A stretch of DNA of 64,000 bases from Deltaproteobacteria bacterium (GTDB lineage: Bacteria > Desulfobacterota > Desulfuromonadia > Geobacterales > JAJYBI01), in the NCBI GenBank assembly GCA_021779095.1, contig JAJYBI010000010.1:1-64000 (forward strand). Direction: 5' to 3'. The notes under the pieces are model-generated. The model searched no databases. It was not told the DNA's origin and worked only from the letters and a program-made list of their open reading frames with translations. The translations under genes and the position numbers were made by a program. Below are positions 40,163 to 49,717 of the stretch, piece after piece (the stretch's first letter is position 1; each line of letters starts with the position of its first letter).

Positions 40163-40410
40163 ATGCAGGTCAGCCCCCTGTCGAAACTATGGAACGAAAA
40201 ACGGCAGCAGGCAGCTGCCGGAAGCGAACATCGGTTGGTTATCCGCTCGAAATATCAGGTTAATGATACAGATTCATTAGTACAAGCGCAAGGAGTTTGG
40301 GACGGTGCCGGAGCAACCGCAGACCGTACGGACCGGGACCGCCTCCACGCAACTGCGCCTCATCCCGCACGGCTCACCCGTGGCAATACGCTGAATATTC
40401 CAATAAAAGA

Positions 40411-40437
40411 TTGACATCCAGGGGCAATTAATATAAC
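40411..40437 (+). promoter_or_regulatory. Candidate sigma70 promoter of hppA
   Basis: TTGACA (40411-40416) and TATAAC (40432-40437) are 15 bases apart, slightly short, about 65 bases before the hppA start in an AT-rich stretch. Confidence 0.45.
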
Positions 40438-40501
40438 TATTTTTTGTTTTTTTCCGGACATTTCAGCCTTTCACAGGCATATCAAACAGGAGGGTTTTTT
40501 C

Positions 40502-42568
40502 ATGGAACAGTACGCAGTATACTTCGCCCTTGTCTGCGCCGCGGCAGCAGTCGCCTACGGCCTGATATCGGCCCAGTGGATCCTGGGGCTCCCCCAGGGT
40601 AACGAGCGGATGAAGCAGATCGCCGCTGCGGTCCAGGAAGGCGCCGGCGCCTACATGAAACGCCAGTACACGATCATCGGCGTCGTCGGCATCGTCATGT
40701 TCGTCCTCATTGCCGCCACGCTCGGCATCAAGACCGCCGGCGGCTTCGCCATCGGCGCCATCTTCTCCGGCCTCACCGGCTTCATCGGCATGTTCGTTTC
40801 GGTCCGCGCCAACGTGCGCACCACCGAAGCCGCCAAGTCCGGCATTCACAAGGCACTGAACGTTGCCTTCAAGGGCGGCGCCATCACCGGCATGCTCGTT
40901 GTCGGCCTCGGCCTCCTGGGCGTGGCCGGCTACTACTTGGTCCTGCAGCAGATCATGCCCGGTGCGCCGGTCAAGGAAGTGGTCAGCCAGCTGGTGGGCC
41001 TCGGCTTCGGCGGTTCCCTCATCTCCATCTTCGCCCGTCTCGGCGGCGGCATCTTCACCAAGGGCGCCGACGTCGGTGCCGACCTGGTGGGCAAGGTCGA
41101 AGCGGGCATCCCCGAGGACGACCCGCGTAACCCGGCCGTTATCGCCGACAACGTGGGGGACAACGTGGGCGACTGCGCCGGCATGGCCGCCGACCTCTTC
41201 GAAACCTACGCCGTCACCCTCATCGCCGCCATGCTCCTTGGCGCCATTACCTTCACCAGCAACCCTGCGTCGGTCAGCTATCCGTTGATCCTGGGCGGCA
41301 TCTCCATCGTCGCCTCCATCATCGGCACCTACTTTGTCAAACTGGGCGCGGGCCAGAAGATCATGGGCGCCCTCTACAAGGGCCTGATCGTCTCCGGCGT
41401 AATCGCCTGCATCGCCTTCTACTTCGTCACCACCCAGATGTTCCCGGAAGGTCTTACCAACGCCGCCGGCCAGAGCTTCAGCGCCATGAACATCTTCATC
41501 TCCGCCATTGTCGGCCTGATCGTCACCGGCGCCATCTTCTGGATCACCGAGTACTACACCGCCACCGAATACGCTCCGGTCCAGCACATCGCCCAGGCAT
41601 CCACCACCGGCCACGGCACCAACGTCATCGCCGGCCTCGGCGTCTCCATGAAAGCCACGGCACTGCCCATCATCGTTATCTCGGCCGGTATCTTCGTGGC
41701 GTTCAACTGTGCCGGCGTGTACGGCATCGCCATCGCCGCCGTCTCCATGCTCTCCCTCACCGGTATCGTCGTCGCCATGGACGCCTACGGCCCGATCACC
41801 GACAACGCCGGCGGTATCGCCGAAATGGCCGAACTGGACAAGTCGGTCCGCGACGTCACCGATCCGCTGGACGCCGTCGGCAACACCACCAAGGCCGTTA
41901 CCAAGGGCTATGCCATCGGCTCCGCAGGTCTGGCTGCCGTGATCCTCTTCACCTCGTACGTAGACGAATTGAATCACGCCCTGCAACTTGCCGGCAAGGA
42001 GATCATCAAATTCGACCTCTCCGACCCGTACATCATCATCGGCCTCTTCATCGGCGGCATGCTTCCCTACTACTTCGCCGCACAGTGCATGGAAGCCGTC
42101 GGCAAGGCCGGCGGCGCCGTTGTTATCGAAGTCCGTCGCCAGTTCCGCGAGATCAAGGGGATCATGGAAGGCACCGGCAAACCGGACTACGCCTCCTGCG
42201 TCGACATCGTTACCAAGACCGCCCTCAAGGAAATGGTTATCCCCGGCCTGATCCCCATTGCCGCCCCGATCATCGTCGGCTTCACCCTCGGCCCCAAGGC
42301 TTTGGGCGGGGTCATCGTCGGCACCATCGTCACCGGCATCTTCGTCGCCATCTCCATGACCACCGGCGGCGGCGCCTGGGATAACGCCAAGAAATACATC
42401 GAAGACGGTCACCACGGCGGCAAGGGGGGCGAGGCCCACAAGGCGGCCGTCACCGGCGACACCGTCGGCGACCCGTACAAGGACACCGCCGGCCCGGCGG
42501 TCAACCCGATGATCAAGATCATCAACATCGTATCGCTCCTGATCGTTCCGCTGCTGGCCAGGATGTAA
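40502..42568 (+). CDS. hppA: Membrane-bound ion-pumping pyrophosphatase
   Basis: This inner-membrane enzyme couples pyrophosphate hydrolysis to ion pumping. The 688-residue length and about 15-16 membrane segments fit. Substrate motifs are present: [40 protein letters not shown] and, near the C-terminus, [16 protein letters not shown]. The sequence [14 protein letters not shown] (near base 41880) has Lys where potassium-dependent enzymes have Ala, which points to a potassium-independent proton pump. AGGAGG precedes ATG 40502. The gene stands alone between its own promoter and a strong terminator. Confidence 0.97.
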   Translation: MEQYAVYFALVCAAAAVAYGLISAQWILGLPQGNERMKQIAAAVQEGAGAYMKRQYTIIGVVGIVMFVLIAATLGIKTAGGFAIGAIFSGLTGFIGMFVSVRANVRTTEAAKSGIHKALNVAFKGGAITGMLVVGLGLLGVAGYYLVLQQIMPGAPVKEVVSQLVGLGFGGSLISIFARLGGGIFTKGADVGADLVGKVEAGIPEDDPRNPAVIADNVGDNVGDCAGMAADLFETYAVTLIAAMLLGAITFTSNPASVSYPLILGGISIVASIIGTYFVKLGAGQKIMGALYKGLIVSGVIACIAFYFVTTQMFPEGLTNAAGQSFSAMNIFISAIVGLIVTGAIFWITEYYTATEYAPVQHIAQASTTGHGTNVIAGLGVSMKATALPIIVISAGIFVAFNCAGVYGIAIAAVSMLSLTGIVVAMDAYGPITDNAGGIAEMAELDKSVRDVTDPLDAVGNTTKAVTKGYAIGSAGLAAVILFTSYVDELNHALQLAGKEIIKFDLSDPYIIIGLFIGGMLPYYFAAQCMEAVGKAGGAVVIEVRRQFREIKGIMEGTGKPDYASCVDIVTKTALKEMVIPGLIPIAAPIIVGFTLGPKALGGVIVGTIVTGIFVAISMTTGGGAWDNAKKYIEDGHHGGKGGEAHKAAVTGDTVGDPYKDTAGPAVNPMIKIINIVSLLIVPLLARM

Positions 42569-42585
42569 CGGCCCGCAGGGCATAC

Positions 42586-42630
42586 ACGCAAAAAGGGCGT
42601 CCGGCCATCAGCCGGGCGCCCTTTTTGCGT
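42586..42630. terminator. Bidirectional terminator between hppA and the cytochrome gene
   Basis: ACGCAAAAAGGGCG and CGCCCTTTTTGCGT pair, with an inner CCGGC/GCCGG stem. A-run and T-run on both sides let it serve the converging genes. Confidence 0.92.
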
Positions 42631-42653
42631 CCGGGGGAATTGGAACCGCGTCT

Positions 42654-42932
42654 CTACTTGAACGGTCCCGGTCCGTTGAAATGCCCCATCACCTGCTTCT
42701 CATGCGCGGTGAGCGACACCCCCTTCTTCTCCATACGCTCCACTATCTTCCCCATGTCCCTGTGTTCACGCGCCGCCTCCTCGATCCGCTGCCGGTTGTG
42801 GCAGTTGAGGCATTTCACGTCGATCACCTTCAGCGCCTCGGGGGTGAACACCACGCCGCGCACCTCCTGGCCGGCACGCGCGGACGCCGGAAGGACAATG
42901 GCAAAAAGCACGGTACAGATCGTTTTCTTCAT
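42654..42932 (-). CDS. Small monoheme cytochrome c
   Basis: ATG 42932 follows GGGAG and starts two bases after the stop of the ferritin-like gene. The 92-residue product has a signal peptide (ICTVLFAIVLPASARA) and one heme motif CLNCH, with no obvious distal Met in a usual position apart from Met residues in DMGKIVERMEKKG and QVMGHF. It ends NGPGPFK. A small periplasmic electron carrier is inferred; tight spacing suggests functional coupling to the ferritin-like protein. Confidence 0.82.
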   Translation of the reverse strand: MKKTICTVLFAIVLPASARAGQEVRGVVFTPEALKVIDVKCLNCHNRQRIEEAAREHRDMGKIVERMEKKGVSLTAHEKQVMGHFNGPGPFK

Positions 42933-42934
42933 CA

Positions 42935-43432
42935 CTACTCCCTTACGTAGATATCCTGGTCCGACTTGTCCACCATCTTCATGACGTGCATGTACTCGTC
43001 CTCGATCATGTCGTAGTGCCCCTGGGTCTCCTTGATGACCCGTTCGAAGATACCCCGCACGAGCGGATCGACGATATCCTTCACGAGCACCGTATAATGT
43101 TCGATGCAGGACTTCTCCTCCTTCAGGGAGATCTCCAGCGCCTTCTGCTCGTGGGTCTCGTCGTCGATCGCCTTCATGAGCGCCCGGTAGGTGGCGTTGG
43201 TCGTGTCGGGTGGAGACGCCATGTAGGTCTGCAGGTCGCCGAACTCACCCCCCCTGTAATGATCGAAGAAGGACTTGAGGTGCCCCACCTCTTCGTTGGC
43301 CAGAAGGTCGAACACCTTTCTCGCCCGGTCGTTCCTCGTCACCTCCGCCGCCTTGCGGTAGAAGTCCATGCTGTCCTTTTCCGCCTGGATCGCCAGCTTC
43401 AGAGCCTCCTGCACCGAGTATTCCTTGCCCAT
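42935..43432 (-). CDS. Rubrerythrin/ferritin-like diiron protein
   Basis: The 165-residue four-helix protein has the two ligand pairs of ferritin-like diiron sites, in AIQAEKDSMDFY with EEVGHLKSFF, and in EEKSCIEHY with ETQGHYDMI. There is no rubredoxin domain. Such proteins act in peroxide reduction or iron handling in anaerobes. ATG 43432 follows a GGGGGG stretch. The next gene is a small cytochrome that begins two bases after the stop. Confidence 0.85.
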   Translation of the reverse strand: MGKEYSVQEALKLAIQAEKDSMDFYRKAAEVTRNDRARKVFDLLANEEVGHLKSFFDHYRGGEFGDLQTYMASPPDTTNATYRALMKAIDDETHEQKALEISLKEEKSCIEHYTVLVKDIVDPLVRGIFERVIKETQGHYDMIEDEYMHVMKMVDKSDQDIYVRE

Positions 43433-43520
43433 AACATGTCCCCCCTTTTTTCATATACGTCACTGTATACATTTTGGTGATGTCAGTATATCGGCAAAAG
43501 GAGCGATTGCAAGCGCCCGA

Positions 43521-44306
43521 TCAGCGGGACGGCGAGCGTTTCCCGGCGGCGAGCAGGTCGTTCACCACCACCCCCGCCATGGTGAGGCCGAAGAGCGACG
43601 GGATGAACGAGATGCTGCCGAGGATGACCCGCCGGTGCTCGCAGGAGAACGCCTGGTCGTCCTTGTTGGGGCAGATGCAGTTCCCCTTGCACCCCGCGTC
43701 CTTCGGCGGCTCGCGGAACTCCTCCAGGGAATAGACCACCTTCACCCCGTGCTCGATCCCCGCCTTGCGCAGGAGCTTCCTGACCGACCGGGCCATGCGG
43801 CAGCGGGTCGTCTCCGAGATGTCCCCCACCCTGACGAGGGTCGGGTCCAGCTTCATGGCCGCCCCCATGCTGGAGACGATCGGGATGTTCCGCTCCCGGC
43901 AGCTCTTGATGAGGTGGATCTTGCTCGTGAAGTGGTCGATGGCGTCCACCACGTAGTCGTAGGAGTTGGACAGGAGCTCGGCGCTCCGCTCCGCCGCGTA
44001 GAACTCCCGGTACGGGACGATCTCCGCCGCCGGGTTGATGAGCCGCATCCGCTCCGCCATCGCAACGGTCTTCGCCTTCCCCACGGTCCCGTCCATGGCG
44101 TGCAGCTGCCGGTTCACGTTGGTGAGGCAGATGTCGTCGAAGTCTACGATGACGAGCCGGCCGACCCCGGCGCGGCAGAGCGCCTCGGCGGCATAGCTCC
44201 CGACGCCCCCCAGGCCGAAGATGGCGACGGTGGCGTTCTTCAGCCTGTCGAGTCCATCCGGGCCGATGAGGAGCTCGGTGCGGGAGAAGCGGTGTAATGC
44301 GGACAT
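43521..44306 (-). CDS. tcdA: tRNA threonylcarbamoyladenosine dehydratase
   Basis: This E1-like enzyme cyclises t6A at tRNA position 37 using ATP. ATG 44306 with GAGGTG upstream is right; the longer frame reads into an intergenic repeat. The 261-residue product starts MSALHRFSRTELLIG and has FGLGGVGSYAAEALCRAGVG (nucleotide site), DFDDICLTNVNRQLHA and SSMGAAMKLDPTLVRVGDIS, all typical of TcdA/CsdL. A C-terminal Cys-containing stretch (CKGNCICPNKDD) is present. It precedes no csdA/csdE genes here. Confidence 0.93.
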   Translation of the reverse strand: MSALHRFSRTELLIGPDGLDRLKNATVAIFGLGGVGSYAAEALCRAGVGRLVIVDFDDICLTNVNRQLHAMDGTVGKAKTVAMAERMRLINPAAEIVPYREFYAAERSAELLSNSYDYVVDAIDHFTSKIHLIKSCRERNIPIVSSMGAAMKLDPTLVRVGDISETTRCRMARSVRKLLRKAGIEHGVKVVYSLEEFREPPKDAGCKGNCICPNKDDQAFSCEHRRVILGSISFIPSLFGLTMAGVVVNDLLAAGKRSPSR

Positions 44307-44351
44307 GGTAGTCACCTCAAACTTGATCGAATTTACAGGATGGACAGGATA

Positions 44352-44425
44352 CCCCCCCCCTCGGTCCCCCCTTGTCAGGGGGGAAGCAGCGAAGTCTCCC
44401 CTGACAAGGGGAGATTTAGAGGGGT
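44352..44425. repeat. Pair of CCCCTTGTCAGGGG palindromes
   Basis: Two palindromic units occur in this gap, one with CCCCCCTTGTCAGGGGGG near 44365-44383 and one with TCCCCTGACAAGGGGA near 44397-44413. They are dispersed-repeat-like and would fold into stem-loops. Translating through them gives SPLVRGDFAASPLTRGD, a typical repeat-derived peptide, which argues against the longer tcdA frame. Confidence 0.8.
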
Positions 44426-44428
44426 TAA

Positions 44429-45214
44429 TCATATTCTCAGCAGACGCCGGGCGTTGGCACTGGTGACCCTCGCCAGCTCCGCCACCGTCACCCCTTTGAG
44501 CTCCGCCACCCGCCGGGCCGTCTCGATGATGAACGCCGGCTCGTTGGGGAGCCCCCGGTGCGGCTCCGGGGTCATGTCCGGGGCGTCGGTCTCCAGCACG
44601 AGGGCATCCGGCGGTACGGCCCGTACCACCTCAAGCGGTCGCACCGCGTTACCGTAGGTGACCGTCCCCGCCACGGAGACGAGAAGCCCCAGGTCGATGC
44701 AGGCCCGGGCCGTCTCCGCGCTCCCCGAGAAGGCGTGCATGATCCCCCCGACCCGCTCCACCCGCTCCTCCCGGAGGATACGGAGCGTCTCGTCGAAGGC
44801 GCGGCGGCAGTGGATCAGGACCGGCAGTCCCGCTGCAACGGCCAGCCGCAGCTGCCCCCGGAACGCCTCCGCCTGGAGCTCCCGCGGCACATCCTTGTAG
44901 GAGGGATCGATGCCGATCTCCCCCACCGCCACCGCCCCGTCCAGGGAGCGCTCCAGTTCACGCAGGGTTTCGGAACCATACAGCTTCGCCCGCATGGGAT
45001 GCAGGCCGGGGGCGGCGAACACCCCGGCGTGCTTCCGGGCGATGCGTGCGATCTCCCCCCAGCCCTCCGGCACCACGCCGGGAACCACGAACCGGGTCAC
45101 CCCGGCGGCGCGGGCGCGGCCCAGCACCTCCTCCAGCGACCGGCCGAACCGGCCGTCGTCCAGGTGACAGTGGGTATCCACCAGCTCCAGCGTTTCGGAT
45201 GCGGAGGCGTCCAT
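44429..45214 (-). CDS. TatD-family metal-dependent hydrolase/nuclease
   Basis: The 261-residue TIM-barrel protein has the metal ligands of Tat[10 protein letters not shown] at the N-terminus, VGEIGID for the bridging Glu, LIHCRRAF and MHAFSGSAE for the two His, and ETDAPDMTP for the Asp. The family includes 3'-5' DNA exonucleases. ATG 45214 ([13 protein letters not shown]) is used; the longer frame gives nine extra residues without support. It is upstream of tcdA with a palindromic repeat between. Confidence 0.9.
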   Translation of the reverse strand: MDASASETLELVDTHCHLDDGRFGRSLEEVLGRARAAGVTRFVVPGVVPEGWGEIARIARKHAGVFAAPGLHPMRAKLYGSETLRELERSLDGAVAVGEIGIDPSYKDVPRELQAEAFRGQLRLAVAAGLPVLIHCRRAFDETLRILREERVERVGGIMHAFSGSAETARACIDLGLLVSVAGTVTYGNAVRPLEVVRAVPPDALVLETDAPDMTPEPHRGLPNEPAFIIETARRVAELKGVTVAELARVTSANARRLLRI

Positions 45215-45269
45215 GCCGCAACTGTACCACTGCCGCGGCAAAATGGGAACGGGTCGCTTCGCCGCCGCT

Positions 45270-45381
45270 CCTCAACCCCCTCCCTTGACGGGAGGGGGCG
45301 GGGGGTGGGGGAGCTTCAACAGGTTGATATCTTGGCACCTTCACCCCCACCCTATCCCTCCCCCGTCAAGGGGGAGGGAAC
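45270..45381. repeat. Two CCCTCCC-GGGAGGG palindromes upstream of prfC
   Basis: CCCCTCCCTTGACGGGAGGGGG near 45277 and CCCTCCCCCGTCAAGGGGGA near 45356 share the same TTGACGGG/CCCGTCAA core in opposite orientation. They resemble the 44.36 kb and 47.2 kb units. Confidence 0.8.
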
Positions 45382-45491
45382 GTTTGGAAGGCATTTCCAA
45401 ACTGGCTCTTGAATACTGTCCAACACGAGAATGGTCTATTTTTCTGTTGCCCTTTCGCGGCGTAAGGTGTCATTATAGCGATGTTACACCC

Positions 45492-45517
45492 GGGCGAAGA
45501 GGATCTCTTCGCCCTTT
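45492..45517 (+). terminator. Stem-loop with short T run in the prfC leader
   Basis: GGGCGAAGAG and CTCTTCGCCC form a perfect ten-base stem with a three-base loop, followed by TTTGTGTGT. It lies 50 bases before the prfC start with no plus-strand gene upstream, so it may be an attenuator or end a very short RNA. Confidence 0.6.
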
Positions 45518-45566
45518 GTGTGTCCCCCGGGCATCACCGACGACCATCGCAGGAGAGTACGACCAC

Positions 45567-47150
45567 GTGAAGAAGCACAACGAAAACGAGATCGACCGCC
45601 GCCGTACCTTCGCCATCATCAGCCATCCGGACGCCGGCAAGACCACCATCCCAGAAAAGCTGCTCCTCTTCGGCGGCGCCATCCAGCAGGCCGGCGAGGT
45701 CCGGGCCCGGAAGAGCGCCCGCCACGCCACCTCCGACTGGATGGAGATGGAGAAGCAGCGCGGCATCTCCGTCACCTCCTCCGTCATGAAGTTCGAGTAC
45801 GACGGCTACGACATCAACCTGCTGGACACCCCGGGGCACAACGACTTCTCCGAGGACACCTATCGCGTCCTCACCGCCGTGGACTCGGTCCTCATGGTCA
45901 TCGACTCGGTAAAGGGCGTCGAGAGCCAGACCAAGAAGCTCCTGGAGGTCTGCCGCCTGCGCCACACCCCGATCATGACCTTCATCAACAAGCTGGACCG
46001 GGAGGGGAAGGAGCCGCTGGAGCTGATCGACGAGATCGAAAGCGTCCTCAACATCCAGTGCGCCCCCATGACCTGGCCGGTCGGGATGGGGAAACGGTTC
46101 CGCGGCACCTACCACCTGTACACGAAGGAGCTCACCTTCTTCGACCCGGAGGCGGACCGGGGAACCGGCCGCACCGTCACCGTGCAGGGGCTGGATGATC
46201 CCAAACTGGATGAGCTCCTGGGGAGCCAGGTGGAGGAACTCAGGAACGAGGTGGAACTCCTGGAGGGGGCGTGCCACCCGTTCGAGCAGGAGGCGTACCT
46301 GGCCGGCCTGCAGACGCCGGTCTTCTTCGGCAGCGCCATCAACACCTTCGGCGTGCAGCAGCTGCTGGACACCTTCGTGGAGCACGCCCCGTCGCCGCTG
46401 CCGCGGGAGGCGGCCAGCCGCACCGTATCCCCCTACGAGGAGCCGTTCACCGGCTTCGTCTTCAAGATCCAGGCGAACATGGACCCGGCCCACCGGGACC
46501 GGATCGCCTTCTTCCGGATCTGCTCCGGCAAGTTCACCCGGGGGATGAAGGTAAAGCACCTGCGCCTTAACCGCGACATGCAGATCGCCAACGCCACCAT
46601 CTTCATGGCCCAGGACCGTACCAACGTGGAGGAAGCATACCCCGGCGACATCATCGGCATCCACAACCACGGCATCATCAAGATCGGCGACACCTTCACC
46701 CAGGGGGAGGCGCTGAAGTACACCGGCATCCCCAACTTCGCGCCGGAGCATTTCAGGAAGGTCAGGCTCCTGGACCCGATGAAGTCCAAGGCGCTGGAGA
46801 AGGGGCTCGTGCAGCTGGCGGAGGAGGGGACCACCCAGGTCTTCCGCCCGCTCATGGGGAGCGACTGGATCGTCGGCGCCGTGGGTATCCTGCAGTTCGA
46901 CGTGGTCATGCACCGGCTGGAGTACGAGTACAACGTGAAGGCCACCTACGAGCCGGCCAGCTACGCCACCGCCCGCTGGGTCACCGGCGAGAAGAAGCGG
47001 CTGGAGGAGTTCGAGAAGAAGGAGAAGATGAGCCTCTTCACCGACGGCGAGGGGAACCTGGCGTACCTGGCGGGAAGCCAGTGGCGGCTGGACAACACCA
47101 TGGACACCTGGAAGGATCTCGCATTCCACGCCACCCGCGAGCACAGCTGA
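45567..47150 (+). CDS. prfC: Peptide chain release factor 3
   Basis: RF3 is a GTPase that removes RF1/RF2 from terminating ribosomes. GTG 45567 with AGGAG upstream gives 527 residues, the usual length; the frame is open far upstream through repeats. GTPase motifs: [51 protein letters not shown] and [12 protein letters not shown]. Two positions differ from the common RF3 text: IPEK in place of LTEK after GKTT, and HND in place of HED. These are noted as variants, not as loss of function. Confidence 0.95.
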   Translation: MKKHNENEIDRRRTFAIISHPDAGKTTIPEKLLLFGGAIQQAGEVRARKSARHATSDWMEMEKQRGISVTSSVMKFEYDGYDINLLDTPGHNDFSEDTYRVLTAVDSVLMVIDSVKGVESQTKKLLEVCRLRHTPIMTFINKLDREGKEPLELIDEIESVLNIQCAPMTWPVGMGKRFRGTYHLYTKELTFFDPEADRGTGRTVTVQGLDDPKLDELLGSQVEELRNEVELLEGACHPFEQEAYLAGLQTPVFFGSAINTFGVQQLLDTFVEHAPSPLPREAASRTVSPYEEPFTGFVFKIQANMDPAHRDRIAFFRICSGKFTRGMKVKHLRLNRDMQIANATIFMAQDRTNVEEAYPGDIIGIHNHGIIKIGDTFTQGEALKYTGIPNFAPEHFRKVRLLDPMKSKALEKGLVQLAEEGTTQVFRPLMGSDWIVGAVGILQFDVVMHRLEYEYNVKATYEPASYATARWVTGEKKRLEEFEKKEKMSLFTDGEGNLAYLAGSQWRLDNTMDTWKDLAFHATREHS

Positions 47151-47174
47151 AGCGGGCTCCACAAACTCAGAAAC

Positions 47175-47211
47175 GAAAAGGCATTCCACCGACGTGGGAT
47201 GCCTTTTTTCG
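47175..47211 (+). terminator. Intrinsic terminator of prfC
   Basis: AGGCATTCCAC and GTGGGATGCCT pair around a four-base loop, followed by six T residues, 25 bases after the prfC stop. Confidence 0.92.
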
Positions 47212-47215
47212 TGGT

Positions 47216-47398
47216 GTTACCCTCTCCCCGAGGGAGGGGGCCAGGGTGAGGGGAAAGATGATTTCCTGTTGCGCTCCCTCATCCGGCCAGTCCCTCTCTC
47301 TATCTCTCCCCCAAAGGGGGAGAGCACTCCTTGTCCTCTCCCTCCGGGAGAGGAATTAGGTGAGGGCAGGCCACCTTCTCCCAGGGGGAGAAGGATTT
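47216..47398. repeat. Cluster of four GC-rich palindromic repeat units
   Basis: Units CCTCTCCCCGAGGGAGGGGG, CTCTCCCCCAAAGGGGGAGAG, CCTCTCCCTCCGGGAGAGG and CCTTCTCCCAGGGGGAGAAGG follow each other between prfC and shikimate kinase, interspersed with GGGTGAGG-type spacers. The rightmost units overlap the 3' end of the shikimate kinase gene. Confidence 0.82.
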
Positions 47399-47907
47399 AT
47401 CGCACATACCGCCGCGATGATCCGCTCACAGACCTCCTCCATGGTCAGCTCGTCGCAGCGGATCGTGACCTGGGCGTATCTGCGGTAGAGGGCGCCGCGC
47501 TCGACGAACAGGTCGTCGAAGCTCTGGTCGGGGCGTTTGGCGAGCCCCCGGGTGCTGTAGTCCTTCACCCGCCGTTCCAGCGTCGCCAGCTCTACCTCCA
47601 GGAAGACGATGGTGCCGTTATTCGCCAGGTGAGCCATGGCCGGCTCGCTGTAAACCGCGCTCCCACCCGTTGCGACGACACTCTGCTCCACGGAGAGCCC
47701 CCGCAGGATCTCCTCCTCGATCTCCCGAAGGACGAGGTAGCCGTCCGTATCCACGATATCCTGCAGCATCCGCCCGCAGGCCGTCTGGATGAGCAGGTCC
47801 GTGTCCACGAATTCGCGGCCGGTCTCTTTGGCGAGGATCACGCCGACGGTGCTCTTGCCGGCCCCCGGCATGCCGATGAGCACGATGTTGGATGGTGTTT
47901 GCTGCAC
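47356..47907 (-). CDS. aroK: Shikimate kinase
   Basis: It phosphorylates shikimate with ATP in aromatic amino-acid synthesis. GTG 47907 with GAGG upstream gives 183 residues. Walker A is IGMPGAGKSTVG, the substrate Asp is in EFVDTDLLIQ, and the GGSAVYSE (GGG/GGS) motif and the lid region GLAKRPDQSF are present. The last dozen residues (SPPGRRWPALT) and the stop lie inside the palindromic repeat cluster, so the C-terminus is probably repeat-derived. Confidence 0.9.
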   Translation of the reverse strand: MQQTPSNIVLIGMPGAGKSTVGVILAKETGREFVDTDLLIQTACGRMLQDIVDTDGYLVLREIEEEILRGLSVEQSVVATGGSAVYSEPAMAHLANNGTIVFLEVELATLERRVKDYSTRGLAKRPDQSFDDLFVERGALYRRYAQVTIRCDELTMEEVCERIIAAVCAINPSPPGRRWPALT

Positions 47908-47979
47908 TATAACCTCATCATGTCGGATACGTGCGGATCGACCCATCAAGATCGCGACGATTGCCACACGTGGAATTGC

Positions 47980-48396
47980 TCATCTGGCAGGGTTCCATTC
48001 ATGACCGCAATCATGACATCTTTTCCTTTCCGTCGGCAACAGTAAAGGCAATCCGAGCAGGAGCCACGCAAGAAAGCTGTTTCGCTTGTTCAGAAAGGTC
48101 TCCGTTTTGCTGCTCCCGCATGCCGGGCAGACTTCGGTGTCCGGCTCGTCCGGTATGGGAGATTCGGGTTGCGCCGCGAGAAGCTGTTGTGCCTCCTGAG
48201 CCAGTGACACGGGGACCTGCACCTTCACGCCGCCCAGTGCGTTCGAGTAAAGCCAGTTCATTCCGATCGTGTACTCGTCGGCAACAAAGGCAGGGATACC
48301 TGCCGCTGCAAGCTGCGCCTGCACCATGTTCGCCTCGTACGGCGTACTGTAGCTGGCGATCGTCACCAGTTTTTCCGCCGGCTCTGAGTCACTCAT
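47980..48396 (-). CDS. DUF2007-like protein with zinc ribbon and membrane segment
   Basis: GGAGG precedes ATG 48396 by eight bases. The 138-residue product has an N-terminal DUF2007-like domain (LVTIASYSTPYEANMVQAQL then AGIPAFVADEYT; the family is annotated as putative signal-transducing), a ribbon-like pair CPACGSSK and CHDCGHEW about 35 residues apart, and a hydrophobic stretch AWLLLGLPLLL between the pairs. Membrane-associated regulation is inferred only from domains. Confidence 0.8.
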   Translation of the reverse strand: MSDSEPAEKLVTIASYSTPYEANMVQAQLAAAGIPAFVADEYTIGMNWLYSNALGGVKVQVPVSLAQEAQQLLAAQPESPIPDEPDTEVCPACGSSKTETFLNKRNSFLAWLLLGLPLLLPTERKRCHDCGHEWNPAR

Positions 48397-48560
48397 TGTC
48401 GATGCCTCCGTTTCTTCTGATTTCGCCACGACACAGCTTCTCTGTGCGGCAGACGTTTGCCGCGACAGGCAAATCCAAGTAAAGGAAGTGGGCGATGGTG
48501 CGGAGTATGCGGCGATCCTCCTGTGGGGGGGGTGGGACCGGCGGTGCAGCGGCCGGGGAT

Positions 48561-49631
48561 TTATGTGCGCATCGTCGGCGCAGCCGCGGTAAACGCGCGG
48601 CGCGCGTCGTGCATCGTCTGTGCGATCTTCTTCATGCCGAAGCCGCTGAACCGGATGCGGGACGGGACGTCGGGCAGGTCGGACCGGATCAGGATGCCGG
48701 TACTGAAGAAGCCGACCGTGTCGGGGATATCGTCCATTCGGTCGTAGGGAATCAGGAACCGGTGCAACATGAACCGCACCTCCAGGGCGTCCTCGTAGAC
48801 CATCACCCGGAAAAACGGCCACGAGCCATTGAACAGGTAGATGGAGCCGCCGCCGGTGAACGATGCGATGAGCTTTCTGTGCTGCTGAAAGGGGGAAGGG
48901 AGGTAGTTGAAGATGGGCGGCACGGTGAAGATAATCAGGACGACGAAGGGAATCATCACCCCCATGGCTTCGAGACCCGCATAGCGCTGCACGGCGATGA
49001 CCAGCAGCATCGGCGGTCCGATAAGGAGCAGGAATGTCCCCAGGATGCCGAACGGCATCGGCGAATCCTTGTACACCGGTTCGCCCGGGCGGGCTCCCGT
49101 CCTCTCGTTCATCCGCTCGGACAGGGCACGGGTGATCTCGTCGGGGTTGTAGCGGGAGCTGTCGTACGGATCGCGCCGGGTCGGCAGCCGTCCCAGGTAG
49201 CGGAGGCCGAAATAGGCCGGCACCACGAACTGCGCCATGGCGATGGCGAAGAAAACGCGGGAGATGATCCTGAACGTCCCGTCCGTGTCCGGCATATCGG
49301 GGAATACCATGGCGAAGAAGATGACTACCTCTGCCATCAACAGGAGTATCGCAGCCTGGCCGGCCTTCTTCCCCCACGGCTCCAGCTCCCGGATGCCGCG
49401 GGCGGCATAGAGGAACAGGCCTCCGACCACGGCAAATCCTACTAGAGCCGCGTAAGGATAGGACGCCGGGATGTGGAACCCGGCCTTATCAAACGGCATG
49501 AGCTGGGGCAGGGTGAAATTCCACACCCCGCCGAACAGGCAGAACCACCCGATATACTTCATGGTGTTTGCCGCTTTTTTTACATCCGGGTCACCGGTCC
49601 GCAGCTCCCGAATCAGATCCATGAATCCCAT
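48561..49631 (-). CDS. Polytopic membrane protein of unknown function
   Basis: The 356-residue protein has six likely membrane segments near residues 26-42, 59-77, 91-110, 121-142, 196-215 and 222-241, with a charged cytoplasmic-looking loop at 145-190 and a soluble C-terminal region of about 100 residues (FTGGGSIYLFNGSWPFFRVM, then LEVRFMLHRFLIPYDRMDD). No family is recognised. The gene is 164 bases upstream of the DUF2007-like gene in the same orientation. Confidence 0.78.
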   Translation of the reverse strand: MGFMDLIRELRTGDPDVKKAANTMKYIGWFCLFGGVWNFTLPQLMPFDKAGFHIPASYPYAALVGFAVVGGLFLYAARGIRELEPWGKKAGQAAILLLMAEVVIFFAMVFPDMPDTDGTFRIISRVFFAIAMAQFVVPAYFGLRYLGRLPTRRDPYDSSRYNPDEITRALSERMNERTGARPGEPVYKDSPMPFGILGTFLLLIGPPMLLVIAVQRYAGLEAMGVMIPFVVLIIFTVPPIFNYLPSPFQQHRKLIASFTGGGSIYLFNGSWPFFRVMVYEDALEVRFMLHRFLIPYDRMDDIPDTVGFFSTGILIRSDLPDVPSRIRFSGFGMKKIAQTMHDARRAFTAAAPTMRT

Positions 49632-49717
49632 GATGTGCCTCTGTCGTTAAAGGGTCGGCTGTTAACCCGACAGCCCCGTCTTATCGGGTGGGCGGCGTCC
49701 GACTGCCTTGTTGAGCA

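Noticed and set aside
40463..42583. A 706-codon minus-strand frame opposite hppA
   Set aside because: Asp/Gly/Ala-rich artefact of the high GC third positions of hppA; no domain or start signal.
43463..43472. Additional GTATAC sites (also near 28491 and 61893) as regulator operators
   Set aside because: The hexamer recurs by chance in AT-richer gaps and these copies lack the surrounding symmetry and the gene context.
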